DNA of 64,000 bases from Rhodoligotrophos defluvii (GCF_005281615.1 NZ_SZZM01000001.1:795001-859000), one strand, 5' to 3'. Positions 1-10,248 are shown, counted from the first letter of the stretch. Notes: a model not told the origin generated them from the letters alone. Translations and numbers: made by a program.

Positions 1-99
1 GCCCACTTCGACCCAAGTCGCGGAAGTCGAGCACAAACGCAATTAAGGTGCGAGCCGACATCCGCGAGCTCATGACCGCAAGATGGCGGAGGTACAGAC

Positions 100-492
100 G
101 TGGCCGCTGAAGGTTTGAGCGCGAGTGCCGTCGCCATGCGGCCGTTCCTGCCTGCCAAGGACTTCCGCGAAAGTCAGCGGTTCTACGCGGCTCTGGGCTT
201 TACCGTCACGTTGCGCGGCGAGAGGATCGCCCATGTTCAGCTGGGCGCGACCAAAAGCGCCCCCTCGTTTCTCTTGCAGGATTTCTACACCAAGGATTTT
301 GCTGAGAACTGCATGATGCAGCTTGTCGTGAGCGAACTCGACGAGTGGTGGCAGCACATCGCCTCGCTGAATCTGGCCGAGAATTTTGCGGTTCGCCCCC
401 CGCGTCCGCCCAAGCTGGAACCCTGGGGAATGCGGGTTGCCTATCTTTGGGATCCAGCCGGCGTTCTCTGGCATATTGCCGCTGCTGCCTGA
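100..492 (+). CDS. VOC (glyoxalase/bleomycin-resistance fold) family protein
   Basis: A 130-residue protein with the single-module vicinal oxygen chelate pattern: an N-terminal phrase MRPFLPAKDF, then ESQRFYAALGF (the usual beta-alpha start where a small protein pairs a substrate with a metal), and a C-terminal YLWDPAGVLWHI strand. VOC proteins include lyases, dioxygenases and antibiotic-sequestering proteins; the substrate here cannot be read. The start is a GTG preceded by GGAGG at good spacing; an internal ATG 12 codons later is an alternative. It is convergent with the flavin monooxygenase gene downstream. Family call is fairly safe, function is open. Confidence 0.75.
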   Translation: MAAEGLSASAVAMRPFLPAKDFRESQRFYAALGFTVTLRGERIAHVQLGATKSAPSFLLQDFYTKDFAENCMMQLVVSELDEWWQHIASLNLAENFAVRPPRPPKLEPWGMRVAYLWDPAGVLWHIAAAA

Positions 493-537
493 AAACGACA
501 GCGGCTCACGCCGGAACACAGACCTCCGACATCCCGC

Positions 538-1551
538 TTATCCCACCGCGCGCGCCTCGGCCGGGCGCAGCTGCCGGCGCACCTCCGCGAGGATTTCGTA
601 AGACCGCACACGCGCTCCATGATCATGGATGGCGGCAGCCACCATGAGCTCGTCAGCGCCGGTCCGATCGATGAAAGCCTGCAACCGCTCGCGAACCGTC
701 TCGGCGTCGCCGACGAACGAGCAGGCGAGCATGGCCGAGGCCTGCACCTTCTCCATCGGGCTCCAATAGGTCTCGATATCGTCGATCGGCGCGGGCAGCC
801 TGCCGCGCGTGCCGCGGAACATATTGGTGAAGGTCTGCTGCACCGACGTGAACAGCCGGCGCGCCTCCGCATCTGTATCGGCGGCGATCACATTCACCCC
901 GGCCATCACATAGGACTTGGCGCATTGCTGCGACGGCTGAAAGCGGGCGCGGTAGACCGCCACCGCCTGCATCAAAGCCTCGGGCGCGAAGTGGGAGGCA
1001 AAGCCATAAGGAAGGCCCAGCATGGCCGCAAGCTGCGCACCGAACAGGCTCGAGCCGAGGATCCATAGGGGCACATTGGTGTCGGTTCCCGGCACGGCTT
1101 GCACCACCTGCCCCGGCTGCAGCGGCCCGAGCAGCGCCTGCAGCTCCAGCACGTCTTGGGGAAAACTGTCGGCGCTGTTCGGATCCCGCCGCAAGGCACG
1201 CAGCGTGCGCTGGTCTGTGCCCGGCGCTCGTCCGAGCCCCAGGTCGATGCGACCGGGATAAAGCGTCGCGAGCGTCCCGAACTGCTCGGCAATCACCAGG
1301 GGCGAGTGATTCGGCAACATGATGCCACCCGCCCCCACCCGGATCGTGCTGGTGCCGCCCGCCACATAGCCGATCACCACCGACGTGGCGGCGCTCGCAA
1401 TACCGATCATGTTATGATGCTCGGCCAGCCAGAAACGCTCATAGCCGAGCCGTTCGGCGTTGCGCGCAAGGTCCAGCGTGTTCCGTAGGGCATCCGCCGG
1501 CGTCGAGCCTTCCGGCACATGCGCAAGATCGAGAATGGAGATGGGAAGCAT
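538..1551 (-). CDS. LLM-class flavin-dependent oxidoreductase (luciferase-like monooxygenase)
   Basis: A 337-residue protein that begins [15 protein letters not shown], typical of the single-component LLM group with the YhbW/LuxA-like (alpha/beta)8 barrel. Visible family hallmarks are [10 protein letters not shown] near residue 46 (flavin/substrate region), the [16 protein letters not shown] segment, and [14 protein letters not shown]. These enzymes use reduced FMN and oxygen to hydroxylate or cleave organic substrates; no substrate or partner reductase is suggested by the neighbours. The start at 1551 is chosen because GAGGG precedes the ATG and the longer upstream reading lacks family similarity. 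Confidence 0.85.
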   Translation of the reverse strand: MLPISILDLAHVPEGSTPADALRNTLDLARNAERLGYERFWLAEHHNMIGIASAATSVVIGYVAGGTSTIRVGAGGIMLPNHSPLVIAEQFGTLATLYPGRIDLGLGRAPGTDQRTLRALRRDPNSADSFPQDVLELQALLGPLQPGQVVQAVPGTDTNVPLWILGSSLFGAQLAAMLGLPYGFASHFAPEALMQAVAVYRARFQPSQQCAKSYVMAGVNVIAADTDAEARRLFTSVQQTFTNMFRGTRGRLPAPIDDIETYWSPMEKVQASAMLACSFVGDAETVRERLQAFIDRTGADELMVAAAIHDHGARVRSYEILAEVRRQLRPAEARAVG

Positions 1552-1669
1552 CGCAGACCCTCGCGTCACACCGGCCCGGCGGCGGGCGCTTCTATCCTGA
1601 ACCTCAGCACAAGATCGCCATCGGTGCACGGGAATGCAAGGTGAGGGCGAGACGCACACGGCTTCGCCT

Positions 1670-2665
1670 TTAGCTGTCCTTCTTCAGCTCCTCCGATTCG
1701 AACTCGTACACGGTCGAGCAGAACTCGCACGTTGCGGAAATCTTGCCATCGACCACCATTTCCGCGATCTCGTCGGGACTGAACTGGCTGACGATCTCGG
1801 CCACCCGCTCGCGCGAGCACTGGCAATACCGCTGCACTTTCGATGATGGATAAACCGTCACCCCATCCTCGTGGAACAGCCGAAACAGCAGAGCCTCGGG
1901 CGACAAGGTCGGATCGAGCAGCTCGTGATCTTCCACGGTGGCGAGGAAGATACGGGCACGCACCCAGTTCTCGTCCTCCTCCAGCGGCTCTTCCTCCTGG
2001 CCCTCGGGCACGTCACCCGAATGCACCGGCAACGCCGAGGGATCGCCCTGCGCCGGCAGATGCTGAATCATGATGCCGCCGGCCCGCCAATGCTCGCCGC
2101 CTGCTTTGCCGCGGGCCACGATCGGCCCTGCCGCCAGCCGAACGTCCGTCGGCAGCTGTTCCGATTGCTGAAAATAAACGTTGGCGGCTTCGGACAGGCT
2201 CACCCCGTCCAGCGGCACGATGCCCTGATAGCGCTCCATGTGCCGCCCCTGGTCGATGGTGAGCGCCAGATGCCCCTTTCCGAGCAGGTCTGGCGAGGGC
2301 GGATTTCCGTCCTCCTCGAGGGCGGCCACGCGCGCCTCGTCGTAATGGGCATAGGCGCGGATCTCGCCGGGCGTGGCGAAATCGGCCACCAGCATGTCCA
2401 CCGGTCCGTCCGTTTTGGTCTGCAGGATCAGCTTGCCGTCGAATTTCAGCGAGGAGCCGAGCATGGTGGTCAGCGCCACCGCTTCGGCCAGCAATGCGGA
2501 AACGGCGCGGGGATAGTCATGCCGGCCCACGATTTCGTTGATGGCGCCCGCAAGCCGCACCACCCGGCCGCGCACCCCGAGCGGCTTCACCTCGAACGGC
2601 AGAATGGCGTCGTCTCCAGTCTTCATGGAATAGACGCCTGCAGCAGAAAAATCAGCTGATGTCAT
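1670..2665 (-). CDS. hslO: Hsp33 redox-regulated holdase chaperone
   Basis: A 331-residue Hsp33. The protein prevents aggregation of unfolding proteins in the cytoplasm under oxidative stress. The C-terminal zinc redox switch is intact: a C-X-C pair at residues 281/283 and a C-X-X-C pair at 313/316, with 29 residues between, within the family range. When oxidised these cysteines release zinc and unmask the chaperone. The gene lies downstream of argF on the same strand after a 284-base gap (2666-2949) in which I see no gene. I recall argD-argF-hslO as a common order in rhizobia. Confident. Confidence 0.95.
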   Translation of the reverse strand: MTSADFSAAGVYSMKTGDDAILPFEVKPLGVRGRVVRLAGAINEIVGRHDYPRAVSALLAEAVALTTMLGSSLKFDGKLILQTKTDGPVDMLVADFATPGEIRAYAHYDEARVAALEEDGNPPSPDLLGKGHLALTIDQGRHMERYQGIVPLDGVSLSEAANVYFQQSEQLPTDVRLAAGPIVARGKAGGEHWRAGGIMIQHLPAQGDPSALPVHSGDVPEGQEEEPLEEDENWVRARIFLATVEDHELLDPTLSPEALLFRLFHEDGVTVYPSSKVQRYCQCSRERVAEIVSQFSPDEIAEMVVDGKISATCEFCSTVYEFESEELKKDS

Positions 2666-2949
2666 GATGTCCTAGCCATTGCGGACCTTGTCCGCTTCTT
2701 TAGGCGCGCCTTCCAGCCAGGCGCATACAGCAAGAGGAAAAGCCTAAAGCACGAACGGATCAATGCTCCAGGGGCGATGCGCAACACATTGGACGAGAGC
2801 AGGGCGGCACCGGCGCTCTCGGCCGCGGCAGCGCTCGATCACTATCGAGAGGCCGATCGATCACTGGCGCGCCACCCTAGCGGGGCCAGGCCAATGCCAG
2901 CCGCCACCCCCGTGCCCGCGCCCATGGGCACCCCGTCCGCGGTCCTCGG

Positions 2950-3894
2950 TCACCCTCGAGCGGTCGCCCCAAGGCACCAGGCCAGAATGCCTTTCTGTAT
3001 ATGGAGGCGGTTCTCCGCTTCGTCAAAGACCACGGACTGAGGACCATCGATCACATCATCCGTGACCTCTTCCCCGCGGTGCGCCGGCAGGCAGTGCATG
3101 AACACCGCATCCGGCTTCGCCTGCGCCATCAGTTCGGCATTCACCTGGTAAGGGCTCAGCAGATTGTGCTTGTTGCCAGCCGCATTGTCGCCCATGGACA
3201 CCCACGTGTCCGCCACCACGCAATCGGCGCCGCGCACCGCCTCGCGCGGGTCGCGGGTGACCATGACGCGGGCATTCTCGCGCTTGGCCCAGCGAATGAG
3301 CTCCGGATCGGGGCTCAACGCCTCGGGACAGGCCAGCCGCAGCTCGAAACCGAAGCGCGCGCAGGCATGCACCCAGGAATTGGCCACGTTATTGGCATCC
3401 CCGCTCCATGCCACCACCTGGCTGCCAAGCGTGCCTTTCACCTCCTCCAGCGTCAGCAGGTCGGCCATCACCTGGCACGGATGCGAAAGATTGGTCAGCC
3501 CATTGATCACCGGCACCGTCGCATGCTCCGCCAGTTCCAGCAGGTTGCTGTGGCTGTTGCAGCGGATCATGATCGCATCCACGTAGCGCGACAGCACCTT
3601 GGCGGTATCGGAAATCGTCTCGCCGCGGCCAAGCTGCATGTCGCCCGCCGAAAGCACGATCGTCGAGCCGCCCAGCTGGCGCATGGCCACATCGAACGAG
3701 ACGCGCGTGCGCGTCGAGGGTTTCTCGAAGATCATCGCGAGCACTCGGCCATCCAGCGGCCGCCCGGGCTCGGCCATGCCACGTCCATGCCCGTTGCGCG
3801 CCTGTTTCATCGCGCGGCTATGAGTGAGGAGCGCGCGCAGCGTCGTCTGGTTGAAATCCCTGATATCAAGGAAATGCCTCGGCCGAGATGCCAT
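2950..3894 (-). CDS. argF: Ornithine carbamoyltransferase
   Basis: A 314-residue enzyme that makes citrulline from ornithine and carbamoyl phosphate in arginine synthesis (cytoplasm, trimer). Diagnostic motifs are present: [11 protein letters not shown] (carbamoyl-phosphate binding), SHPCQ, DTWVSMG and the ornithine-site MHCLPAHRG. The start is the ATG at 3894, ten bases after the argD stop and directly behind an AGGAGGG ribosome site, so argD and argF form one operon. Longer reading frames into argD are not needed. Other arginine genes in this window are argD (adjacent) and argG (42.9 kb). Confidence 0.97.
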   Translation of the reverse strand: MASRPRHFLDIRDFNQTTLRALLTHSRAMKQARNGHGRGMAEPGRPLDGRVLAMIFEKPSTRTRVSFDVAMRQLGGSTIVLSAGDMQLGRGETISDTAKVLSRYVDAIMIRCNSHSNLLELAEHATVPVINGLTNLSHPCQVMADLLTLEEVKGTLGSQVVAWSGDANNVANSWVHACARFGFELRLACPEALSPDPELIRWAKRENARVMVTRDPREAVRGADCVVADTWVSMGDNAAGNKHNLLSPYQVNAELMAQAKPDAVFMHCLPAHRGEEVTDDVIDGPQSVVFDEAENRLHIQKGILAWCLGATARG

Positions 3895-3904
3895 TGCAGC
3901 CCTC

Positions 3905-5095
3905 CTATGCCTGGTGGCCATTGACTTGCGCGAGTGTCTTGCAGGCCCTTGAAAGACGGCCGACCGCGTCGTCGATCTGCTCATCGGAGATGATGAGCGG
4001 CGGCAGCAGCCGCACCACGTTGTCGCCCCCGGCGACGGTGAGCAGCTGTTCCTCGAAGCACGCGCTGATCAGATCCTGGTTCGGGACCTTGCACTTCAAG
4101 GCCCGCATCAGCCCGTCGCCGCGCACCGCCTCGATAACGGTGGCATGCTCGTCCTGAAGCTGCGCCAGCTTCTGCGCGAGCTTGCGGGATTTGTCCTGGA
4201 CCTGCTCCAGGAACCCTTCCTCGAGCACGACGTCCAGCACCGCATTGGCCACGGCCATGGCGAGCGGATTGCCGCCGAAGGTCGAGCCGTGCGAGCCCAC
4301 GCTCATGCCGGAGGCCGCCTGCTCCGTGGCCAAGCATGCGCCGATGGGAAAGCCACCGCCCAGCCCCTTCGCCACGCCGAGAATATCCGGCGTGACACCG
4401 GCCCATTCGTGAGCAAAAAGCTTGCCGGTCCGGCCCATGCCGCATTGCACCTCGTCCATCAGCAGCAGGATACCGTGCTCGTCACAAAGCGCGCGCAGGC
4501 CGCGCAGAAAGGCGGGTGAGCAGGTGCGCAGGCCGCCCTCGCCCTGAATGGGCTCGACCAGAATGCCGGCCGTTTCGGGGCCAATCGCGTTCTTCACGGC
4601 GTCCAGCTGGCCGAACGGCACCTGGTCGAAGCCGTCGACCACCGGGTCGAAGCCTTCCAGATGCTTCTTCTGTCCGCCGGCGGCGATGGTGGCCAGGGTT
4701 CGGCCGTGGAACGCGCCTTCCAGCGTGATGATGCGGTAGCGCCCGGGTGCGCCCTTCGCCCAATGATACCGGCGCGCCATCTTGATGGCGCACTCCAGCG
4801 CCTCGGCGCCCGAATTGCAAAAGAATACGGTATCCGCAAAGCTTGCCGCCACCAGCCGCTCGGCGAGCCTTTCCTGGCCCGGCACCTGATATAGGTTCGA
4901 AGTATGCCAGATCTTGTCGGCTTGGCGCTTCAAGGCCTCCACGAGATGAGGATGGCGGTGCCCGAGCGCGTTCACTGCGATGCCGGCGCCGAAATCAAGA
5001 TAGGGTTCGCCCTCCGCCGTATAGAGATAGGCACCCTCGCCCCGTTCGAACGCCACGGGCATGCGCGCATAGGTGGGCAGAACTGCGGAGACCAT
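3905..5095 (-). CDS. argD: Acetylornithine aminotransferase (class III PLP)
   Basis: A 396-residue class III aminotransferase. It transaminates N-acetylglutamate semialdehyde to acetylornithine and may also serve the succinyl-diaminopimelate step of lysine synthesis. Motifs: [17 protein letters not shown] (cofactor phosphate region), [15 protein letters not shown] (PLP pocket Asp), and [12 protein letters not shown] with the Schiff-base lysine. The start at 5095 is preceded by GGAG; an upstream in-frame extension of 25 residues has no family match. First gene of the argDF operon, divergent from gcrA across a 398-base intergenic region. Confidence 0.96.
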   Translation of the reverse strand: MVSAVLPTYARMPVAFERGEGAYLYTAEGEPYLDFGAGIAVNALGHRHPHLVEALKRQADKIWHTSNLYQVPGQERLAERLVAASFADTVFFCNSGAEALECAIKMARRYHWAKGAPGRYRIITLEGAFHGRTLATIAAGGQKKHLEGFDPVVDGFDQVPFGQLDAVKNAIGPETAGILVEPIQGEGGLRTCSPAFLRGLRALCDEHGILLLMDEVQCGMGRTGKLFAHEWAGVTPDILGVAKGLGGGFPIGACLATEQAASGMSVGSHGSTFGGNPLAMAVANAVLDVVLEEGFLEQVQDKSRKLAQKLAQLQDEHATVIEAVRGDGLMRALKCKVPNQDLISACFEEQLLTVAGGDNVVRLLPPLIISDEQIDDAVGRLSRACKTLAQVNGHQA

Positions 5096-5224
5096 TCCAT
5101 CGCTCCAAAAATCAAAATGCCGCCGGATTGCGGCGGCACTTGTTGCTGAAACTCCCGTTCGGCGGCGCATTTATAAGCTTTTTGCGCCCCTGGGTCAACG
5201 AAACTGGTCAACCCTGCCCCGCCT

Positions 5225-5467
5225 GAGTCAGACCGCCGCATGGACGAGGGAGTCACCGGCGACGTAACGTTTCGTTAACTGATCGCTGGACACGCCCCGC
5301 GCGAATCCGCTGGGGAAAACCAGCCGATTCGGACGGCCGCTACATTGAACCAGGCCCCGAACTGTAGTACAGTCCTTTGACATAAACCACGAGATATTGA
5401 GTCACAATCAAGGTATAGTCGTTTGGCGTTTAGAGTATACCTCTAGCCGGCGGAGGCTGGAGGATTC
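5225..5467. promoter_or_regulatory. Cluster of six GANTC (CcrM) sites in the argD-gcrA intergenic region
   Basis: The 398-base space between the divergent argD and gcrA genes contains GANTC at 5225-5229, 5250-5254, 5303-5307, 5326-5330, 5399-5403 and 5463-5467. At this base composition about one per 300 bases would be expected. CcrM methylates GANTC in alphaproteobacteria and GcrA binds methylated sites near promoters. A TTGACA at 5377-5382 could be a -35 element with GAGTC at 5399 close to the expected -10 position; no convincing -10 hexamer is seen. The sites are directly visible; a regulatory role is inference. Confidence 0.6.
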
Positions 5468-5493
5468 TGCGAAAACTTTGACGGGGAACTTAC

Positions 5494-6006
5494 ATGTGGA
5501 CCGAAGAACGGGTGGACCTGCTGAAGCGGCTCTGGACCGAAGGGCTCAGCGCCAGCCAGATCGCCAGCAAGCTCGGAGAAGTGACCCGCAACGCCGTGAT
5601 CGGCAAGGTCCACCGCTTGGGCCTTTCCGGGCGTGGAACCCCCTCGCGCGCTCAGCATGCTCGGCCGCGCACCAAGACGCGGCAAGTCCCGGCCGGAAAG
5701 ATTGCCCAGTTTCCCACGGCAGGCTCGGCAGCGCTGCAGGTCCAGCCTGAAATCGTGGCGGAAGCGCCACCAGCGCCACGCCCCCAGCCGATCCGGGAGG
5801 TCATCACCTCCTCCAGCAGCGGGGTGAGCATTCTTCAGCTCAGTGACAAGACCTGCCGCTGGCCAATAGGCGAGCCCGGCACCGACACTTTTCACTTCTG
5901 CGGCTGCGCGCCGAAAGCCGGTTTGCCCTACTGCGACAAGCACGCGCGCATCGCCTACCAGCCGCTGCAGGACCGGCGCCGGCTGAAAGTGCGCGGCGCG
6001 GCTTAG
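5494..6006 (+). CDS. gcrA: GcrA cell-cycle regulator
   Basis: A 170-residue GcrA. GcrA is an alphaproteobacterial transcription co-activator that binds sigma70 domain 2 and CcrM-methylated GANTC DNA to drive S-phase genes. The N-terminal helix-turn-helix is classical: MWTEERVDLLKRLW, then LSASQIASKLG and TRNAVIGKVHRLGL. A low-complexity proline/alanine linker (about 45-105) leads to the C-terminal sigma-binding domain with DKTCRWPIGEPG and FHFCGC...YCDKHARIAY, including the conserved cysteines and histidine. Start ATG follows GGGGAA. Its upstream region is unusually rich in GANTC sites. Confident. Confidence 0.97.
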   Translation: MWTEERVDLLKRLWTEGLSASQIASKLGEVTRNAVIGKVHRLGLSGRGTPSRAQHARPRTKTRQVPAGKIAQFPTAGSAALQVQPEIVAEAPPAPRPQPIREVITSSSSGVSILQLSDKTCRWPIGEPGTDTFHFCGCAPKAGLPYCDKHARIAYQPLQDRRRLKVRGAA

Positions 6007-6020
6007 CAGCCCTGCTGAGA

Positions 6021-6041
6021 GCCGGAGCGCCTAGCTCCGGC
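6021..6041 (+). terminator. Hairpin after gcrA
   Basis: GCCGGAGC and GCTCCGGC pair perfectly over 8 bases around a GCCTA loop, 15 bases after the gcrA stop. It lacks a real T tract (CACCATTTA follows), so it may be a weak terminator or an mRNA 3'-end stabiliser. Confidence 0.5.
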
Positions 6042-6152
6042 CACCATTTACAACGATCGCGCTTTCGATTTGCCATTTTCGGCGAGTTGATGGCCAAATG
6101 GCGCCCATTGATCAACCGCATGAGAAGATGCGGGGCGACTTGGGGGCGTCAA

Positions 6153-7808
6153 ATGAGGCTCGGACGATTTTTCCCGACCTTGCGTTGTGCGGGTCTGGTG
6201 CTGGTGGCCTATACCGCCTTGGCCTGCACCATAGCCGACGAAGCGGTTGCGCAGGCGTCGGCCTGCAACACGCCGACGGTGCAGACCACCAGCGGGGCGG
6301 TCTGCGGCTTCCGTCAGGCCACGGAGCGAGGGCCGGTCCGCGCCTATCTCGGTATTCCCTATGCACAATCACCGGCCGGCTCGAACCGCTGGAAGCCGCC
6401 GGTCCCGGCCACGCCAGCCGCCGGCGTTATCTCTGCCACCGAGTTCGGCCCGGCTTGTCCGCAAAAGCGCGGCCCCGCCTCGCCCTACAATCAAAGCGAA
6501 GACTGTCTTAGCCTCAACATCTGGGCACCCGACAGGGCGGAACGGCGCCCGGTCATGGTATTCATTCACGGCGGTGCCTTTGTCGAAGGCACTAGCGCAG
6601 CCTTGCTTTACCAAGGCCAGAATATCGCCGCCAGGGGCGACGTGGTGCTGGTGAGCATCAACTACCGCCTGGGCGCGCTCGGCTTCCTGTCTGGCGTTGA
6701 GGGGTTGACCGGCAATTACGGCTTTCTCGACCAGCAGCAGGCGCTGCGCTGGGTGCGGGACAACATCGCCCAGTTCGGCGGCGATCCCGGCAACGTCACC
6801 CTGTTCGGCGAAAGCGCCGGCGCCATCTCCATCGGCCTGCACCTGAGCGCGCCGGACAGCCAGCCCCTGTTCCACGCCGCCATCATGCAGAGCAACACCT
6901 ACGGCCTGCCCCTGCGCTCACTGGACATGAGCAATCGCGCAGGCCCGGCGCTGCGGCGGGATCTCGGATGTTCCGACGATCCCGCCCATAACCTGCAATG
7001 CATGCAGCAGGCTCCAGTTGATCTGGTGATCAAGTATCAGATCTCGGCGGGTGTGGAACTCGAAGGCCTGCTCACCGGCATGACCGATATTCTGCAATGG
7101 GCACCGGTCATCGATCGCAGAGTCATTCCCCACCAGCCGGTGGAAGCGCAGATAACCAAACCCGTGATCATAGGCACCAACGCCCTCGAAGGAATGGCTT
7201 TTGCCGGCGCCATCGATAAGGCCAGGCGTCAGATCACCGAACGGCAATACCGCGCCGCCATCGACTTCCTGTTCGACGGCCAGGCGGCAAGTGCCGTGCT
7301 GGCCAACCCGGCCTATGCGCCGCAGCCGGGTGACAATTCCGAGCCCTTCGGTCGGCTGACCACCGATTTCACCTTCACCTGCGCTGGCCGGTTCGTGCTG
7401 TCTCGCGCCAAGAACCGGGCCTATGGCTATGTCTTCACGCACCGCACCTCCTATGTGGTGTGGCCCAACCTGCCCTGGTGCGCCATGCCCGACGGCACCT
7501 TCGCACCCTGCCACACTGCGGAGCTGCCCTTCGTCTTCGGTAACCCCTACGCGTTGTCCGATCAGCAGCATCCCCAGCGCCATAGCTTCACCCCGGCGGA
7601 GCGGACCCTCTCCGACGAAATGATTGCCTACTGGACGGCTTTTGCCACCCACCATGATCTCTCGGGCGTAAAGCCGGCCTGGCCCCGCTTCCCCGCCACA
7701 CAGGTGCTGGACACACCGGTAACCACTGCCAGCAGTGATCTCGGCGCCAACTGCAGCTTCTGGGACCGGATCGGCTATCTGCAAACCGGCATCTACAAGG
7801 ATTTCTGA
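6153..7808 (+). CDS. Secreted type-B carboxylesterase/lipase
   Basis: A 551-residue alpha/beta hydrolase of the carboxylesterase/cholinesterase family. Seen: oxyanion-hole motif FIHGGAFVEG, the nucleophile elbow FGESAG with Ser about residue 221, an acidic candidate in GTNALEG, and a late His in PCHTAELPFVFG. The EDCLSLNIWAP signature near residue 138 is also typical. The N-terminus has arginines followed by a hydrophobic stretch ending AVAQA, a Sec signal peptide with probable cleavage before SAC; a lipoprotein reading at the ALAC cysteine is less likely. The start at 6153 follows GGGGGCG; an in-frame ATG 22 codons upstream is possible. Substrate is unknown. Probably exported to the periplasm. 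Confidence 0.87.
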   Translation: MRLGRFFPTLRCAGLVLVAYTALACTIADEAVAQASACNTPTVQTTSGAVCGFRQATERGPVRAYLGIPYAQSPAGSNRWKPPVPATPAAGVISATEFGPACPQKRGPASPYNQSEDCLSLNIWAPDRAERRPVMVFIHGGAFVEGTSAALLYQGQNIAARGDVVLVSINYRLGALGFLSGVEGLTGNYGFLDQQQALRWVRDNIAQFGGDPGNVTLFGESAGAISIGLHLSAPDSQPLFHAAIMQSNTYGLPLRSLDMSNRAGPALRRDLGCSDDPAHNLQCMQQAPVDLVIKYQISAGVELEGLLTGMTDILQWAPVIDRRVIPHQPVEAQITKPVIIGTNALEGMAFAGAIDKARRQITERQYRAAIDFLFDGQAASAVLANPAYAPQPGDNSEPFGRLTTDFTFTCAGRFVLSRAKNRAYGYVFTHRTSYVVWPNLPWCAMPDGTFAPCHTAELPFVFGNPYALSDQQHPQRHSFTPAERTLSDEMIAYWTAFATHHDLSGVKPAWPRFPATQVLDTPVTTASSDLGANCSFWDRIGYLQTGIYKDF

Positions 7809-7958
7809 GACGTAGAGGGCTCATGTCGGTCAGTGCACGGCAAAGTGCGCGGCAGAATTGCAGCGAAATTAACTCAAACCGTTTCTTAACCCTGAGAATG
7901 GGAGAATCCAGGCAATCCGGGCTGTCGCCCGGCCTCCCGCCCTTGGTGGTCGAAACGC

Positions 7959-9107
7959 ATGCGAGTCCTGTTCAGATGTGTCGTAGCATCGGTTGCCCTC
8001 TGCACCAGCGCAGTTCTGCCTGGCTTGGCGCAGACCCCTGAAGCGGCAGGGCATGTCGATCCGGGCACCGGTTTGATCACCGGCAGCATCCCACGCGACC
8101 CAAACCAGGTAGCGCCCTCCCCGCGCAGTGGCAGCCTCACGCAAATTCCGCCGTCACACAGCAGAATACCTGCAGAGGACCTTATCGCCCTCACCAATGC
8201 CGCACCGTTCGGCGGGAGGCCCTTCAAGCCGGGCAAGCAGGACCCTGTGGTGCTGAAGCTGCAGATCATGCTCGACCGGGCACATGCCTCCCCCGGCGTG
8301 ATCGATGGCTATTGGGGCGAGAACGTCAGAAAGGCGGTATTCGCGGCCCGCGAGATGCTCGGCCTGCCTCTCAGCGATAAGGTAGATCACGATTTGTGGG
8401 CAAGGCTCGAAAGCCTCGATCCTACCCCACCGTTGCGCGCCTACACCCTGACCGCCAAGGACGTGGCCGGCCCCTTCGCGCCCGAGATTCCCAAGGATTA
8501 CAGCGAGCTCGCCAAGCTTCCGCGCATTGCCTATCGCAGCGTCCAGGAGCTCATCTCCGAGAGATTCCACATGGACGAGAAGCTGGTGCGCCAGCTCAAC
8601 CCCGAGGTTCGCTTCATCGAGGGCGAACAGATCATCGTTGCAGATACCGGCAAGCCCTATCACGCCAAGGTGGCCCAGCTCATTGCCGACAAGCAGCGCA
8701 AGCAGCTGCTGGGCTATGGCGCGGATGGGCGCCTGCTCGTTGCCTATCCCGCCACAATAGGCTCGACCTCGACCCCCTCCCCCACCGGCATCCATGCCAT
8801 CAAGGCCATCGCTGTCGATGCTGAATACTGGTATCGGCCCCAGGTGAACTTCAAACAGGGCGAGAACGACAAGCCGCTGCGCCTGGCTCCCGGCCCTAAC
8901 AACCCGATCGGGTCTGTGTGGATCGGGCTCGACAAGCCGACCTTCGGCATCCACGGCACGCCGGAACCGTCGAAGATCGATAAGACTAACAGCCACGGCT
9001 GCATCAGGCTCACCAACTGGGACGTCGAGGAGCTGGTGAAGCTTGTCAGGCCCGGCATAACCGTCGAATTCTACGACCCCACGGCCATGGCCAGCGCAGC
9101 GCAATAG
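7959..9107 (+). CDS. L,D-transpeptidase with peptidoglycan-binding domain
   Basis: A 382-residue YkuD-family enzyme. A signal peptide (MRVLFRCVVASVALC to about GLAQ) targets it to the periplasm. Residues about 90-155 resemble a PG-binding_1 module (QIMLDRAHASPGVIDGYWG). A LysM-like stretch with ISERFHMDEKLVRQLNP follows around 190-225, then the YkuD catalytic domain to residue 370 with FGIHGTPEP (His about 332) and SHGCIRL (His 346, nucleophile Cys 348). Such enzymes make 3-3 cross-links or attach lipoproteins to peptidoglycan, and alphaproteobacteria usually carry many copies. Monocistronic on sequence; no obvious pairing with its neighbours. Confidence 0.93.
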   Translation: MRVLFRCVVASVALCTSAVLPGLAQTPEAAGHVDPGTGLITGSIPRDPNQVAPSPRSGSLTQIPPSHSRIPAEDLIALTNAAPFGGRPFKPGKQDPVVLKLQIMLDRAHASPGVIDGYWGENVRKAVFAAREMLGLPLSDKVDHDLWARLESLDPTPPLRAYTLTAKDVAGPFAPEIPKDYSELAKLPRIAYRSVQELISERFHMDEKLVRQLNPEVRFIEGEQIIVADTGKPYHAKVAQLIADKQRKQLLGYGADGRLLVAYPATIGSTSTPSPTGIHAIKAIAVDAEYWYRPQVNFKQGENDKPLRLAPGPNNPIGSVWIGLDKPTFGIHGTPEPSKIDKTNSHGCIRLTNWDVEELVKLVRPGITVEFYDPTAMASAAQ

Positions 9108-9141
9108 CATCCAAGCACGAGACCTGATAGGTTCCGCGCCG

Positions 9142-10248
9142 ATGCTTGGCCTCGCTTCATTGTCCGCGGCTGTTCGGCACGGACTTCTGCTTTTCGCAGT
9201 GGTGGTGGCCTTGGCTGCGTCAGCCGCGGCACCACCGATCCGCAGCCAGCCCTCTCCCGAAGCGACCGCGCAGGCGCCGCTCACGGTCGGCACCATGGCG
9301 GCGCCGCCCTTTGCCATGCAGGCCCGCAGCGGCCAGTGGTCCGGGATCAGCATTGATCTGTGGGCGCTGCTCGCGAAGGAGTTGCAGCTCCAGTACCGGC
9401 TGGTTGAGTACCCCACCCTGGAAGCATTGATCGATGCCGTCGCGCGGGGAGAGATCGACGTCGCCGCAGCGGCGCTCACCATAACGGCCGCGCGCGAGCG
9501 GATGCTCGATTTCAGCCAGCCCTATTACGTCACGGGGCTGAGCATAGCGGTTCCGACCGATGGCCAAACCCGCTGGCTGGCCCTTCTCCGCGCCGCTTCA
9601 GCTCTCGGGCTGGGCCAGGCTGCCGCAAGCCTGCTGGTGATCGCGCTGTTCGTTGCCCTGGCGATGCTGCTGATTGAGCATTTCAGCCGGCTGCGCGGAC
9701 CGCGTGGCGAGCACGGCTTGTGGTGGGCCGCACATGCACCGGCGCATCAGCAGGCCATCCGGCCGCAAACCTGGCCCGGCCGGATGCTTGGCGCACTCGC
9801 GGCGGCCTTGCTGCTGGTTTCCTTTGTGTCGTTCGGCGTGACCCTCGCCTTGAGCTGGCTCGGCCGCAGCGAGCGGCCTCAAGTGAGCAGCATCAGCGAC
9901 ATCGCTCACGTCCGGGTGGGCACTGTGAGCGGCTCGTCCAGCGCGGACTATCTCGAGCGCCACGACATCCGTTTCACAGGCTTCCCGAATGCCGCGGAAG
10001 GACTGACGGCGCTGCGCGACGGGAAGCTCGATGCCTTCATCTTCGACAAGCCGCTGCTCTCCTGGGTGGTGCTCCAGCAGTTCTCGTCCTCGGTCGAGGT
10101 GCTCGACACCACCTTCGACTTGCAGTCCTATGCACTGGCACTCAAGCAGAACAGCCCCCTGCGGAGCCGCATAGACCCGCTGGTGATCGAAATTGCGCAC
10201 AGCGAGCAGTGGCAGCACGTCCTGTTCCGCTATCTCGGCGACCAGTGA
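9142..10248 (+). CDS. Ionotropic-glutamate-receptor-like membrane protein with degenerate pore
   Basis: A 368-residue protein built as signal peptide (1-30), substrate-binding lobe 1 (46-140: [55 protein letters not shown]), membrane helix (about 157-179), a short re-entrant segment (192-212), a second helix (214-238), and lobe 2 (about 250-366: [30 protein letters not shown]). This is the S1-TM-P-TM-S2 order of prokaryotic GluR0-type receptors. The pore segment keeps the LWWA start and the PxTxxGR end, but the potassium filter TVGYGD is absent ([10 protein letters not shown] sits there). It may therefore be a sensor rather than a channel. Its 3' end overlaps aroQ by 19 bases, convergent. Confidence 0.8.
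   Translation: MLGLASLSAAVRHGLLLFAVVVALAASAAAPPIRSQPSPEATAQAPLTVGTMAAPPFAMQARSGQWSGISIDLWALLAKELQLQYRLVEYPTLEALIDAVARGEIDVAAAALTITAARERMLDFSQPYYVTGLSIAVPTDGQTRWLALLRAASALGLGQAAASLLVIALFVALAMLLIEHFSRLRGPRGEHGLWWAAHAPAHQQAIRPQTWPGRMLGALAAALLLVSFVSFGVTLALSWLGRSERPQVSSISDIAHVRVGTVSGSSSADYLERHDIRFTGFPNAAEGLTALRDGKLDAFIFDKPLLSWVVLQQFSSSVEVLDTTFDLQSYALALKQNSPLRSRIDPLVIEIAHSEQWQHVLFRYLGDQ

Noticed and set aside
1-46. A short open frame ending in TAA at 44-46 could be the tail of a gene outside the window.
   Set aside because: Only about 14 codons are visible and they match nothing I recognise.
3001-3924. A 307-codon plus-strand frame opposite argF.
   Set aside because: argF is certain on the other strand; His/Arg-rich antisense frames are expected in GC-rich DNA.
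8154-9482. A 442-codon minus-strand frame opposite the L,D-transpeptidase and receptor-like genes.
   Set aside because: Both plus-strand genes have clear domains; the antisense product has none.
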